Part shown: positions 17,006 to 25,853 of the stretch, in pieces
Numbering within the stretch: the first letter of the stretch is position 1
Layout: the number at the start of each line of letters is the position of its first letter
Assembly (NCBI RefSeq): GCF_001612635.1
Contig: NZ_BDAV01000011.1
Coordinates: 186,001 to 250,000 of the forward strand
DNA: 64,000 nucleotides
DNA from: Nocardia africana NBRC 100379
GTDB lineage: Bacteria > Actinomycetota > Actinomycetes > Mycobacteriales > Mycobacteriaceae
Direction of reading: 5' to 3'
Notes under the pieces: generated by a model
What the model saw: only the letters and a program-made list of their open reading frames with translations
Database searches by the model: none
Told to the model about the DNA's origin: nothing
Position numbers and translations under genes: made by a program

Positions 17006-18364
17006 GTGCAGCGACGAATTATGGGGATCGAGACCGAGTTCGGGGTGACGTGCACGTTCCACGGTCACCGTCGGTTGAGTCCTGACGAGGTGGCCCGGTA
17101 TCTGTTCCGCCGGGTGGTGTCCTGGGGCCGTAGTTCGAACGTATTTCTCCGCAACGGAGCGCGGCTCTATCTCGATGTCGGTTCCCATCCGGAGTATGCG
17201 ACGGCCGAATGTGACTCGCTGGTTCAGCTGGTCACCCACGATCGCGCGGGTGAGCGGGTGCTCGAGGAGTTGCTGATCGATGCCGAGCAGCGCTTGGCCG
17301 AGGAGGGGATCGGCGGTGACATCTATCTGTTCAAGAACAACACCGATTCGGCAGGCAACTCCTACGGCTGCCACGAGAACTTCCTCGTGGTGCGGGCCGG
17401 CGAGTTCTCCCGGATCTCGGATGTGCTGTTGCCGTTCCTGGTGACCAGGCAGCTGATCTGCGGTGCCGGAAAGATCCTGCAGACGCCGAAGGCGGCCACG
17501 TTCTGCCTGTCGCAGCGGGCCGAGCACATCTGGGAAGGGGTGTCGTCGGCGACCACGCGGTCGCGGCCGATCATCAACACGCGCGACGAGCCGCATGCCG
17601 ACGCGGAGAAGTACCGCCGCCTGCATGTGATCGTCGGCGACTCGAACATGGCCGAACCCACCACCATGCTGAAGGTGGGCACCGCGGCGCTGGTGCTGGA
17701 GATGATCGAGGCGGGGGTGTCGTTCCGCGATTTCGCGCTCGACAATCCGATCCGCGCGATCCGCGAGGTCAGCCACGATCTGACCGGCCGGCGACCGGTG
17801 CGGCTGGCGGGTGGCCGTCAGGCCAGCGCGCTCGACATCCAGCGCGAGTACTACGCCCGCGCGGTCGAGCATCTGCGCAATCGCGAGCGCGATCCGCAGG
17901 TGGACGCCGTGGTGGATCTGTGGGGTCGCACGCTCGACGCGGTCGAGGCGCAGGATTTCGCGAAGGTCGACACCGAGATCGACTGGGTGATCAAGCGCAA
18001 GCTGTTCCAGCGCTACCAGGACCGGTACTCGATGGAGCTGTCCGATCCGAAGATCGCTCAGCTGGATCTGGCCTATCACGACATCAAGCGCGGTCGCGGA
18101 GTGTTCGATCTGCTGCAGCGCAAGGGTCTGGTCAAGCGGATCACCGAGGACGAGGCGGTCGATGCCGCGGTGACGACTCCACCGCAGACGACGCGGGCCA
18201 AACTGCGCGGTGATTTCATCACCGCCGCGCAGGAGGCGGGCCGCGATTTCACCGTCGACTGGGTGCACCTGAAGCTGAACGATCAGGCGCAGCGCACGGT
18301 CTTGTGCAAGGACCCCTTCCGGTCCGTGGACGAGCGCGTGGATCGGTTGATCGCCTCGATGTGA
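17006..18364 (+). CDS. pafA: Pup-protein ligase
   Basis: PafA, 452 residues, the same length as the M. tuberculosis enzyme. It phosphorylates the C-terminal Glu of Pup with ATP and joins it to a substrate lysine. Key features are RRIMGIETEFG with the ATP/metal-binding glutamates, FLRNGARLYLDVGSHPEYAT, LFKNNTDSAGNSYGCHEN, INTRDEPHADAEKYRRLH and a highly conserved C-terminal domain ending CKDPFR...RLIASM. It lacks the Dop loop. Translation starts at GTG 17006. A hairpin follows the stop, before pafB. Confidence 0.97.
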   Translation: MQRRIMGIETEFGVTCTFHGHRRLSPDEVARYLFRRVVSWGRSSNVFLRNGARLYLDVGSHPEYATAECDSLVQLVTHDRAGERVLEELLIDAEQRLAEEGIGGDIYLFKNNTDSAGNSYGCHENFLVVRAGEFSRISDVLLPFLVTRQLICGAGKILQTPKAATFCLSQRAEHIWEGVSSATTRSRPIINTRDEPHADAEKYRRLHVIVGDSNMAEPTTMLKVGTAALVLEMIEAGVSFRDFALDNPIRAIREVSHDLTGRRPVRLAGGRQASALDIQREYYARAVEHLRNRERDPQVDAVVDLWGRTLDAVEAQDFAKVDTEIDWVIKRKLFQRYQDRYSMELSDPKIAQLDLAYHDIKRGRGVFDLLQRKGLVKRITEDEAVDAAVTTPPQTTRAKLRGDFITAAQEAGRDFTVDWVHLKLNDQAQRTVLCKDPFRSVDERVDRLIASM

Positions 18365-18371
18365 GAGCAGA

Positions 18372-18397
18372 CGGCCCCGCGGTGAGTCGCGGGGCCG
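18372..18397 (+). terminator. Terminator-like hairpin between pafA and pafB
   Basis: CGGCCCCGCG at 18372-18381 pairs perfectly with CGCGGGGCCG at 18388-18397 across a 6-nt loop, starting 8 bp after the pafA stop. It may terminate or attenuate transcription before pafB. Confidence 0.65.
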
Positions 18398-18484
18398 GTC
18401 GATCCGGCTGCCGGCAGCGATATCCCGGCGCGGATCGGTGCGGTGGTGCACCGTCGTCCGGGGAGTCCGATTACTCTGTGTCGG

Positions 18485-19480
18485 GTGGCGATTTCCAAGG
18501 TCGAGCGGCTGATGAATCTGGTGATCGCGCTGCTGTCGACCCGGCAGTTCCTGACCGCGGAACGCATTCGCGACAGCGTTGCCGGCTACGAGGATTCGGC
18601 CAGCGACGAAGCGTTCAGCCGGATGTTCGAGCGCGACAAGAACGAACTGCGGGATCTGGGGATCCCGCTGGAGGTCGGCCCGGTGGGCCGGTTCTCCGGG
18701 CAGGAGGGGTATCGCATCAATCGCGATGCCTACGAACTGCCCGATATCGACCTGACCAGCGCGGAAGCGGCGGCGGTCGCGGTGGCGGTGCAGTTGTGGG
18801 AGTCTCCGGAGCTGGCCAGCGCCGCGGAGAGCGCGGTGCTCAAGTTGCGGGCCGCCGGTGTGCACGTCGACCCGGACGCGGCCTCGGCGTCGGTGCCCGC
18901 GGTCCCGGCGCGCACCCGCGGGTCGGAGGCCGCCCTGGGCAAACTGCTGGCGGCCATCGACGCGGGACGGGCGGTGCGATTCGAGCATCGCGTCACCCAC
19001 AACGCGCCATACACCACGCGAGACGTGGAGCCGTGGGGTGTGGTGACCCGGCACGGGCGCTGGTATCTGGTCGGCCATGATCGCGACCGGGACGCCGTGC
19101 GGACCTTCCGGTTGTCGCGGATCGGTGCGGACGTGGAGGTGTATGGGCCGGAGAACGCCGTGCACAAACCGGCGGATGTGGACCTGCGCCGGATCGTGGC
19201 GCGGGTGACGGGTGCGGCGCCGGTGAGCGGATCGGCCACCGTGTGGGTGGCGAAGGATCGCGGCCAGGAGATCCGCCGGCTGGGCGTGGTGATCGCCGAG
19301 GAGACGGTCGCCGGCCGCCCGGGTTCGGTGGTGGAGGTGCCGGTGCGGTCGCGGGACTGGCTGGCGCGGCTGATCACCGGCCTCGGCCCGGATGCGCTGG
19401 TGCTGGCCCCGGAGGATCTGCGGGCCGATGTGATCGCGCGGCTGCGGTCGGTACTGGAACGGACGGAGGTGTCGGCATGA
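18485..19480 (+). CDS. pafB: WYL-domain transcription factor PafB
   Basis: A 331-residue protein with an N-terminal winged HTH (about residues 1-70, starting with SKVERLMNLVIALLSTRQFLTAERI and FERDKNELRDLGIPLEV) and a WYL domain (DVEPWGVVTRHGRWYLVGHDRDRDAVRTFRLSRI). In mycobacteria PafB and PafC form a heterodimer that activates the RecA-independent DNA damage response and do not take part in pupylation directly. The GTG at 18485 matches the family N-terminus. It is followed 40 bp later by pafC. Confidence 0.95.
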   Translation: MAISKVERLMNLVIALLSTRQFLTAERIRDSVAGYEDSASDEAFSRMFERDKNELRDLGIPLEVGPVGRFSGQEGYRINRDAYELPDIDLTSAEAAAVAVAVQLWESPELASAAESAVLKLRAAGVHVDPDAASASVPAVPARTRGSEAALGKLLAAIDAGRAVRFEHRVTHNAPYTTRDVEPWGVVTRHGRWYLVGHDRDRDAVRTFRLSRIGADVEVYGPENAVHKPADVDLRRIVARVTGAAPVSGSATVWVAKDRGQEIRRLGVVIAEETVAGRPGSVVEVPVRSRDWLARLITGLGPDALVLAPEDLRADVIARLRSVLERTEVSA

Positions 19481-19520
19481 GACGCGTGAGCGTCGGAGCG
19501 GCCCGGGCGGGGGTGCGGCG

Positions 19521-20525
19521 ATGAGCAGCCGATTGTCGACGCGACTGTCCCGTCTGCTGAATATGGTCCCGTACTTCCTCGCGAACCCGGGGATCAGTGC
19601 CCCCGAGGCGGCCGCGGAACTCGGTGTCAGCACCAAACAGTTGATGAGCGACCTCAATCAGCTCTGGATGTGCGGACTGCCCGGCTACGGTCCGGGCGAT
19701 CTGATCGACCTGTCGTTCTCCGAGGAGAGCATCGAGGTCACGTTCTCCGCCGGGATCGACCGGCCGCTGCGGCTGACCTCGATCGAGGCGACGGCACTGC
19801 TGGTGGCCTTGCGCTCGATCGCGGATCTGCCGGGCATGGTCGATCCGACCGCGGCCCGCTCGGCCACCGCCAAGATCGAATCCGCCATCTCCGGCGAGGC
19901 CGGCCAGCGCAGCGAACCCGACACCGCGGAACCGGTCGAGGCGCCGGCGGTGACCACCGTGCGTTCCGCGCTGGCCGACGGGCGCGCGCTGCGGCTGGTG
20001 TACTACTCGGCGAGCCGGGATGTGGTGTCCGAGCGCGTCGTCGACCCGATCCGAATCGTGCTGGTGGACAACAACTCCTATCTGCAGGCGTGGTGCCGGC
20101 AGGCGGAGGGTGTGCGGCTGTTCCGGTTCGACCGGATCGAGGAGGCCACCGAACTCGAGGAGCCGGCGAACCCGCCCAGCCACGCCACCGAGGAGTCCGC
20201 GGGCCTGGACCTGTTCTCCGATGATCCCGCAGTTGCCTTGGCGCGCTTGCGCATTCGTGCCGACTACGGATGGGTGCTGGACCAGTATCCGATGCATCCG
20301 GTGGTCGTGCATCCCGACGGCAGCGTCGAGGCGACCATGCGGTTCGCCACGCTGGGCTGGATCGCGCGACTGCTGCTCGGCTTCGGTTCCGGTGTCACCG
20401 TGCTGGGGCCACCCGAACTGGTGAGCGCGGTGCGGGAACGTTCGGCCGCGGCGCTGGCCGCCTACGACCACGTCGGTGATCTCGGATACGACCGGAACAT
20501 GGTCGAGGAGGTCGGGCCCGCGTGA
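19521..20525 (+). CDS. pafC: WYL-domain transcription factor PafC
   Basis: A 334-residue partner of PafB with the same order of domains: winged HTH at about residues 1-65 (LSRLLNMVPYFLANPGISAPEAAAELGVSTKQLMSDLNQL), a linker with SIEATALLVALRSI, and a WYL domain around ALRLVYYSASRDVVSERVVDP and QAWCRQAEGVRLFRFDRI. Its stop overlaps the GTG of the reductase gene that follows, an arrangement not seen in mycobacteria, where tatA comes next. Confidence 0.95.
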   Translation: MSSRLSTRLSRLLNMVPYFLANPGISAPEAAAELGVSTKQLMSDLNQLWMCGLPGYGPGDLIDLSFSEESIEVTFSAGIDRPLRLTSIEATALLVALRSIADLPGMVDPTAARSATAKIESAISGEAGQRSEPDTAEPVEAPAVTTVRSALADGRALRLVYYSASRDVVSERVVDPIRIVLVDNNSYLQAWCRQAEGVRLFRFDRIEEATELEEPANPPSHATEESAGLDLFSDDPAVALARLRIRADYGWVLDQYPMHPVVVHPDGSVEATMRFATLGWIARLLLGFGSGVTVLGPPELVSAVRERSAAALAAYDHVGDLGYDRNMVEEVGPA

Positions 20526-21565
20526 CGTTCCGGGTGACAGTGCTCGGCGCCGGAAGTATCGGCCTGTTCGTCGGTGGCAAACTCGCCGCCGCCGGCGCCG
20601 AGGTGAGTTTCGTCGGGCGCCCACGGTTGCTGGACGAGATCGGCACCCACGGACTGCGGCTGACCGATCTGGACGGCGGCGACGAGCGCGTCGCGGCGAG
20701 CGGCTTCCGCACCGAGACCGAACCGGACAGTGCCGCGACCGCCGACCTGGTGCTGGTCACCGTGAAATCGGCGCAGACCGCCCAGGCCGCGGCGCAACTG
20801 CGCGACCGAGTGCGCCCGGACACGGTGGTGATCAGCCTGCAGAACGGCGTCGGCAACGATGCGGCCATCCGGGAGGCGCTGCCCGCGGCGGTGGTCTCGG
20901 CAGGCATGGTGATGTTCAACGTCGTGCACAGCGGTCCCGGCCATTTCCATCGCGGCACCGACGGCACCGTGGCGGTGTCCGACGATCCGGCGCTGTCCCG
21001 CTTCGCGCCGCTGTTCGAGCGGGCCGGGCTGCCCTTGGACCGCCATTCCGATCTGCGCCCGGTGCAGTGGGCCAAGCTGCTGCTGAACCTCAACAACGCG
21101 ATCAACGCGCTCTCGGGCCGGCCGCTGCGGGAGGAATTGGCCACCCGCGACTACCGGCGCTGCCTGGCGCTGGCGCAGACCGAGGCGCTCGCGGTGATGC
21201 GGCGCGCCCGGATCCGTCCCGCGCGGCTGACCGTCCTGCCGCCGCGGGTGATGGCCCGCCTGCTGACGGTTCCCGATGCCGTCTTCGAGCGGGTGGCCGG
21301 ACGGGTGCTCGCGGTGGATCCGATGGCGCGCTCGTCGATGGCCGACGATCTGGCCCTGGGCCGGCGTACCGAAATCGATTGGCTCTGTGGGGAGATCGTC
21401 GAGCTGGGCCGGATGGTGGCGGTGCCCACCCCGGTGAACGCGCGGCTGGTCGCATTGATCCGGGCCGCCGAGAACGGCGACGAACGTCGCTGGAGCGGGT
21501 CCGACCTGCTCGCGGAACTGCGCGGGGCCGCGACCGCCGAGGCCACGGGACCGGTATCGCGCTGA
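20522..21565 (+). CDS. Ketopantoate reductase family protein (PanE/ApbA-like)
   Basis: A 347-residue NADPH-dependent 2-dehydropantoate 2-reductase family protein. The Rossmann motif LGAGSIGLFVGGKLA lies at residues 7-21, the VKSAQT and SLQNGVGND segments are present, and the family's catalytic lysine is in QWAKLLLNLNNAINAL; SSMADDL fits the C-terminal domain. The reaction would be ketopantoate to pantoate (pantothenate/CoA pathway), but many actinobacterial paralogues have other 2-oxo acid substrates. The GTG overlaps the pafC stop, so it is translated with pafC. Confidence 0.88.
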   Translation: MTFRVTVLGAGSIGLFVGGKLAAAGAEVSFVGRPRLLDEIGTHGLRLTDLDGGDERVAASGFRTETEPDSAATADLVLVTVKSAQTAQAAAQLRDRVRPDTVVISLQNGVGNDAAIREALPAAVVSAGMVMFNVVHSGPGHFHRGTDGTVAVSDDPALSRFAPLFERAGLPLDRHSDLRPVQWAKLLLNLNNAINALSGRPLREELATRDYRRCLALAQTEALAVMRRARIRPARLTVLPPRVMARLLTVPDAVFERVAGRVLAVDPMARSSMADDLALGRRTEIDWLCGEIVELGRMVAVPTPVNARLVALIRAAENGDERRWSGSDLLAELRGAATAEATGPVSR

Positions 21566-21664
21566 CCCGCGCCGGCATCTCGCCGGTCTCCGGGTGACGA
21601 CGCGCGTAGTCGCCGGATCGGGGTCCGGTAGCATCGGACATACCACAGTCTTGGGAGGTTTTCG

Positions 21665-21955
21665 ATGGGTTCATTGAGCCCGACGCACTGGCTCATCATT
21701 GCGTTGGTGATCCTGCTGCTGTTCGGCGCCAAGCGGCTGCCCGACGCCGCCCGGGGTCTCGGACGTTCCTTGCGCATCTTCAAGAGCGAGATGAGCGAGA
21801 TGCATTCCGAGGGCTCGGCGAACGCGGGTTCTGCGAACACGGGATCGGCGAACGCGTCCGGCACCGCGCAGCAGCCGGCGCCCGCGGCCGAACTGCCGCC
21901 TGCCCAGCCGGTGAATCCGGCACCGCAGGCCGACAAGGATCGTCACACGGCCTGA
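21665..21955 (+). CDS. tatA: Sec-independent translocase TatA
   Basis: A 96-residue TatA. It has one N-terminal membrane helix (LSPTHWLIIALVILLLF), the FGAKRLPDAARGLGRSLRIFKSE amphipathic helix and an acidic-to-polar disordered tail with repeated SANxGSAN units. It forms the pore of the twin-arginine export system with TatC. GGGAGG lies 7 nt before the ATG, and a possible -10 hexamer TAGCAT is at 21629-21634. TatC follows 111 bp later; no tatB is nearby. Confidence 0.95.
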   Translation: MGSLSPTHWLIIALVILLLFGAKRLPDAARGLGRSLRIFKSEMSEMHSEGSANAGSANTGSANASGTAQQPAPAAELPPAQPVNPAPQADKDRHTA

Positions 21956-22066
21956 TCCGGTCCGTCTCGAGGCCGTCACCCCGGCAACGCCCGCGGGGTG
22001 GCGGTGCGATGGCGGTTGGGCGTTTCATCCGGATCCGGCCAGGTGATCAGCGAGGCAGTCACATCC

Positions 22067-23056
22067 ATGCGCATTCCGTTCGACCCCCGCCGTAGCCGGC
22101 GCAGGACGAATCCCGACGGCACCATGTCGTTGGTCGAACATCTGCAAGAGTTGCGTTCGCGACTGTTGAAGTCGCTGCTGGCTGTGGCGCTGACCACGGT
22201 GCTCGGATTCCTCTGGTACTCGCATTCCTTCCTCGGCATCGAGAGCCTGGGCGACCTGCTGCGCGGGCCGTACTGCTCGCTGCCGCCGGAACATCGGGCG
22301 CAGCTGACCACCGACGGCGCCTGCCGGCTGCTGGCCACCGCACCGTTCGAACAGTTCATGCTGCGGTTCAAGGTCGCCTTCACCGCGGGCGTGGTGATGG
22401 CCTGCCCGATCTGGCTGTACCAGCTGTGGGCGTTCGTCACGCCGGGCCTCTACGCCAAGGAGCGCAAGTACGCGATCAGCTTCGTCGCCTCCGGTGTGGT
22501 GCTGTTCGTCACCGGCGCGGTGCTGGCGTACTGGGTGGTGGCGCATGCGCTGAGCTTCCTGATGGGGATCGGCAGCAATGTGCAGATCACCGCGCTCAGC
22601 GGTAGTCAGTACTTCGGATTCATCATCAAGCTGCTGATCATCTTCGGGGTCAGCTTCGAGACACCGCTGCTGATCATCGGGCTGAACATGGTCGGCGTGC
22701 TGACCTACGAGCGGCTCAAGAAGTGGCGCCGCGGCATGATCTTCGGGCTGTTCGTCTTCGCCGCGATCGTCACCCCGCAGGATCCGTTCTCGATGCTGGC
22801 GTTGGCCGCCGCGCTCACCGTGCTGTTCGAGGTGGCCGTGCAGATCGCCCGGCTCAACGACCGCCGCCGCGCCCGCCGGGGCGACAACTGGGACGCGCTG
22901 TCCGACGACGAGGCCTCGCCGCTGGCCGGCCCCGACGATCTGGACGGTGTGAGCCCGGTGGAGCCCGCCCAGCCGGTGACGGCGAGCGGACCGGTCTCGG
23001 CCGATCCGGCGGCGAAAACTCCGCGCCCGGTGTCGGACTACTCCGATACCCTCTGA
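22067..23056 (+). CDS. tatC: Sec-independent translocase TatC
   Basis: A 329-residue integral membrane protein, the signal-peptide receptor of the Tat pathway. It contains MSLVEHLQELRSRLLKSLLAV at the cytoplasmic N-terminus, six hydrophobic segments, and the conserved FKVAF and SFETPLLI regions. The C-terminal 60 residues are an extra acidic, Pro-rich tail common in actinobacteria. The ATG at 22067 was taken over upstream GTG options because it starts MRIPFDPRRSRRRTNPDG and has a GAGG-containing leader. Confidence 0.95.
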   Translation: MRIPFDPRRSRRRTNPDGTMSLVEHLQELRSRLLKSLLAVALTTVLGFLWYSHSFLGIESLGDLLRGPYCSLPPEHRAQLTTDGACRLLATAPFEQFMLRFKVAFTAGVVMACPIWLYQLWAFVTPGLYAKERKYAISFVASGVVLFVTGAVLAYWVVAHALSFLMGIGSNVQITALSGSQYFGFIIKLLIIFGVSFETPLLIIGLNMVGVLTYERLKKWRRGMIFGLFVFAAIVTPQDPFSMLALAAALTVLFEVAVQIARLNDRRRARRGDNWDALSDDEASPLAGPDDLDGVSPVEPAQPVTASGPVSADPAAKTPRPVSDYSDTL

Positions 23057-23058
23057 GC

Positions 23059-25749
23059 GTGGGACAACCGTCGCTGACTGGCGAACTCGCGGCATTCGCC
23101 GCCGACCTGAAATTCTCCCTGGACCCGTTCCAACAGCAGGCCTGTGTGGCGCTGGAGAACGGGCACAGTGTGCTGGTGTGCGCGCCGACCGGCGCCGGTA
23201 AGACCGTCGTCGGGGAATTCGCCGTGCACCTGGCCCGCGCGGCCGGTGGCAAGTGCTTCTACACCACCCCGATCAAGGCGCTGTCGAATCAGAAGTACGC
23301 CGATCTGGTGGACCGCTACGGCCGCGACGCGGTGGGGCTGCTGACCGGTGATCAGTCGATCAATCCGGACGCCCGGGTCGTGGTCATGACCACCGAAGTG
23401 CTGCGCAACATGCTCTACGCGGGCTCGGACGCGCTGCACGCGCTGTCGTTCGTCGTCATGGACGAGGTGCACTATCTGGCCGACCGGTTCCGCGGCGCGG
23501 TGTGGGAAGAGGTCATTCTGCATCTGCCGCCGGAGGTGCGTCTGGTGAGCCTGTCGGCGACGGTCAGCAATGCCGAGGAGTTCGGCGCGTGGATGGAGAC
23601 CGTGCGGGGCGATACCGCCGTCATCGTCGACGAGACGCGGCCGGTGCCGCTGTGGCAGCACGTGATGGTCGGGCGGCGGCTGTTCGATCTGTTCGATACG
23701 AAGTCCAGCGATCAGAAGATTCTCGTCGACGAGGATCTGGTTCGCTACATCAAACATCGCGAGGCGGCCGACCGGATGAACGGCTGGTCCGGGCCGCGCC
23801 ATCGCGGTGGTCCGCGCCGTGACTTCCGGCCGCTGCCGCGCCCGGAGATGCTCGCCCGCCTCGACGACGAAGGGTTGCTGCCGGCGATCACCTTCATCTT
23901 CAGCCGGGCCGGCTGTGACGGTGCCCTCGCCCAGTGCCTGCGCTCGCGCCTGGATCTGAGCCGTCCCGACGACGCGGCGGAGATCGAGGCGGTGATCGAG
24001 CGCCATACCGGTGATCTGCCGCGCGCGGATCTCGATGTGCTCGGCTATTGGGAATGGCGAGAAGCGCTCTACCGCGGCCTGGCCGCCCATCACGCCGGCA
24101 TGCTGCCCGCCTTCCGGCACACCGTGGAGGAATTGTTCGTCCGCGGGCTGGTGCGGGCCGTATTCGCCACGGAGACACTGGCTCTCGGCATCAACATGCC
24201 GGCGCGCACGGTGGTGCTGGAACGGCTGGTGAAGTTCAACGGCGAAACTCACGCCGAGCTGACTCCCGGGGAGTACACGCAGCTCACCGGCCGAGCCGGG
24301 CGGCGCGGTATCGACGTCGAGGGCCACGCGGTGGTGATGTGGCATCCGGATGTCGACACCAGCGCGGTCGCCGGCCTGGCCTCGACCCGCACCTATCCGT
24401 TGCGCAGCTCGTTCCGGCCCGGTTACAACATGTCGATCAACCTCATCGACCGGATGGGCGCCGCGCAGTCGCGGGAGTTGCTGGAGCGCTCGTTCGCGCA
24501 GTTCCAGGCCGACCGGTCGGTGGTGGGCCTGGTCCGCGGTATCGAGCGCAACGAGGCACAGGTGCGCAAGCTGCGCTCGCAGATCGGTGACGACGGATTC
24601 CTCGAATACCTCTCCCTGCGCGAGCGGATCAAACAGCGCGAACGCGAACTGGAACGGCAGGGACGCGCCGATCGGCGCGGGGCCGCGGTCGAGTCGCTGA
24701 CCTCGTTGCGCCGCGGTGACGTGGTGGCCATCCCGACCGGGCGCCGCCAGGGCCTCGCGGTGATTCTCGAACCGGATGCCAGTCCGGGCGATCCCCGTCC
24801 GCTGGTGCTGACCGCCGACACGTGGGCCGGTCGCGTCTCGGCCGCCGACTTCCCGACGCCGGCTCAACCGCTGGGCCGGATGCGGCTGCCCCGCCACGTC
24901 GATCACCGCACCGCGCGAGCGCGCCGCGATCTGGCATCGGCGTTGCGTAGCACGGGAATCGCGGTACCCGGCCGGGCCCGGCGCGGGGGTCGCGCGCGTG
25001 CGGCCGACGATCGGGAATTGGCGACGCTGCGGCGTGCGCTGCGTGCTCATCCCGCTCACTCCCGGCCCGACCGGGAGCAGCTGGCCCGGCTGGGGGAGCG
25101 CTACAACCGGCTCGAGCGCGAGACCGAGTCGATGCGCCAGAAGGTCGCTGCGACAACGAATTCGCTCGCGCGCACCTTCGATCGGATCGTCGCGCTGCTG
25201 AGTGAGCGCGGCTATGTCGACGGCGGGGAGGTCACCGCCGACGGCCGGCGGCTCGCCCGGATCTACACCGAAGCGGATCTCGTGGTGGCCGAATGCCTTC
25301 GGCAGGGGCTGTGGCGCGGGCTCGGCGCCGCCGAACTCGCGGGCGTGGTGTCGGTACTGGTCTTCGAGTCGCGGCAGGAGGGCGGCTACCTCGGCCCGGC
25401 CGGTCCGACCGAACCGGTCCGGCGCGCGGTCGGCGCCACCATCGGCGTGTGGAGCCAGCTGCGTACCGACGAGGCACGGCACAAACTGCCGCCGACCCGG
25501 GAACCGGATCTGGGCTTCGTCACCGGCATCTACAAATGGGCCCGCGGCGATGGATTGGCCGAATCGTTGCTGGCCAGTGGCGATCAGGGCAGTGCGTTGT
25601 CGGCGGGTGACTTCGTACGCTGGTGCCGGCAGGTGATCGATCTGCTCGACCAGATCCACCAGACCGCCGACGACACCGAAGTCGCCGCCACCGCCGCCAA
25701 GTCGGTGCGTGCCATCCGGCGTGGCGTTGTGGCGGTGGACGCCGCGTAG
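23059..25749 (+). CDS. helY: DEVH-box superfamily 2 RNA helicase HelY
   Basis: A Ski2/Mtr4-like helicase of 896 residues. Motifs in order: Walker A APTGAGKT (about residues 41-48), TTPIKALSNQK, DEVH (MDEVHYLADRF), SLSATVSN, then in the second RecA domain GLAAHHAGMLP, ATETLALGINMPA and QLTGRAGRRGID. The C-terminal third contains an rRNA-processing arch-like/DSHCT region ending near IRRGVVAVDAA. It probably acts in RNA processing or decay. The GTG at 23059 starts 2 bp after the tatC stop. This gene order matches mycobacteria. Confidence 0.94.
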   Translation: MGQPSLTGELAAFAADLKFSLDPFQQQACVALENGHSVLVCAPTGAGKTVVGEFAVHLARAAGGKCFYTTPIKALSNQKYADLVDRYGRDAVGLLTGDQSINPDARVVVMTTEVLRNMLYAGSDALHALSFVVMDEVHYLADRFRGAVWEEVILHLPPEVRLVSLSATVSNAEEFGAWMETVRGDTAVIVDETRPVPLWQHVMVGRRLFDLFDTKSSDQKILVDEDLVRYIKHREAADRMNGWSGPRHRGGPRRDFRPLPRPEMLARLDDEGLLPAITFIFSRAGCDGALAQCLRSRLDLSRPDDAAEIEAVIERHTGDLPRADLDVLGYWEWREALYRGLAAHHAGMLPAFRHTVEELFVRGLVRAVFATETLALGINMPARTVVLERLVKFNGETHAELTPGEYTQLTGRAGRRGIDVEGHAVVMWHPDVDTSAVAGLASTRTYPLRSSFRPGYNMSINLIDRMGAAQSRELLERSFAQFQADRSVVGLVRGIERNEAQVRKLRSQIGDDGFLEYLSLRERIKQRERELERQGRADRRGAAVESLTSLRRGDVVAIPTGRRQGLAVILEPDASPGDPRPLVLTADTWAGRVSAADFPTPAQPLGRMRLPRHVDHRTARARRDLASALRSTGIAVPGRARRGGRARAADDRELATLRRALRAHPAHSRPDREQLARLGERYNRLERETESMRQKVAATTNSLARTFDRIVALLSERGYVDGGEVTADGRRLARIYTEADLVVAECLRQGLWRGLGAAELAGVVSVLVFESRQEGGYLGPAGPTEPVRRAVGATIGVWSQLRTDEARHKLPPTREPDLGFVTGIYKWARGDGLAESLLASGDQGSALSAGDFVRWCRQVIDLLDQIHQTADDTEVAATAAKSVRAIRRGVVAVDAA

Positions 25750-25853
25750 CGCGCGGGGCTGTGATTGGATGACTACCGGTACCGACCGTGGTGAGGGCCT
25801 GATCACCTCACGCGGGGGGATGTGAGACGACGAGTGCGAGTGGAGGCAGGCAC

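Noticed and set aside
15623..19657. A very long open frame (over 1,300 codons) on the minus strand opposite prcB, prcA, pafA and pafB
   Set aside because: It is an antisense reading of strongly conserved genes in high-GC DNA, where stop codons are rare; it is Arg/His-rich and has no recognisable domain.
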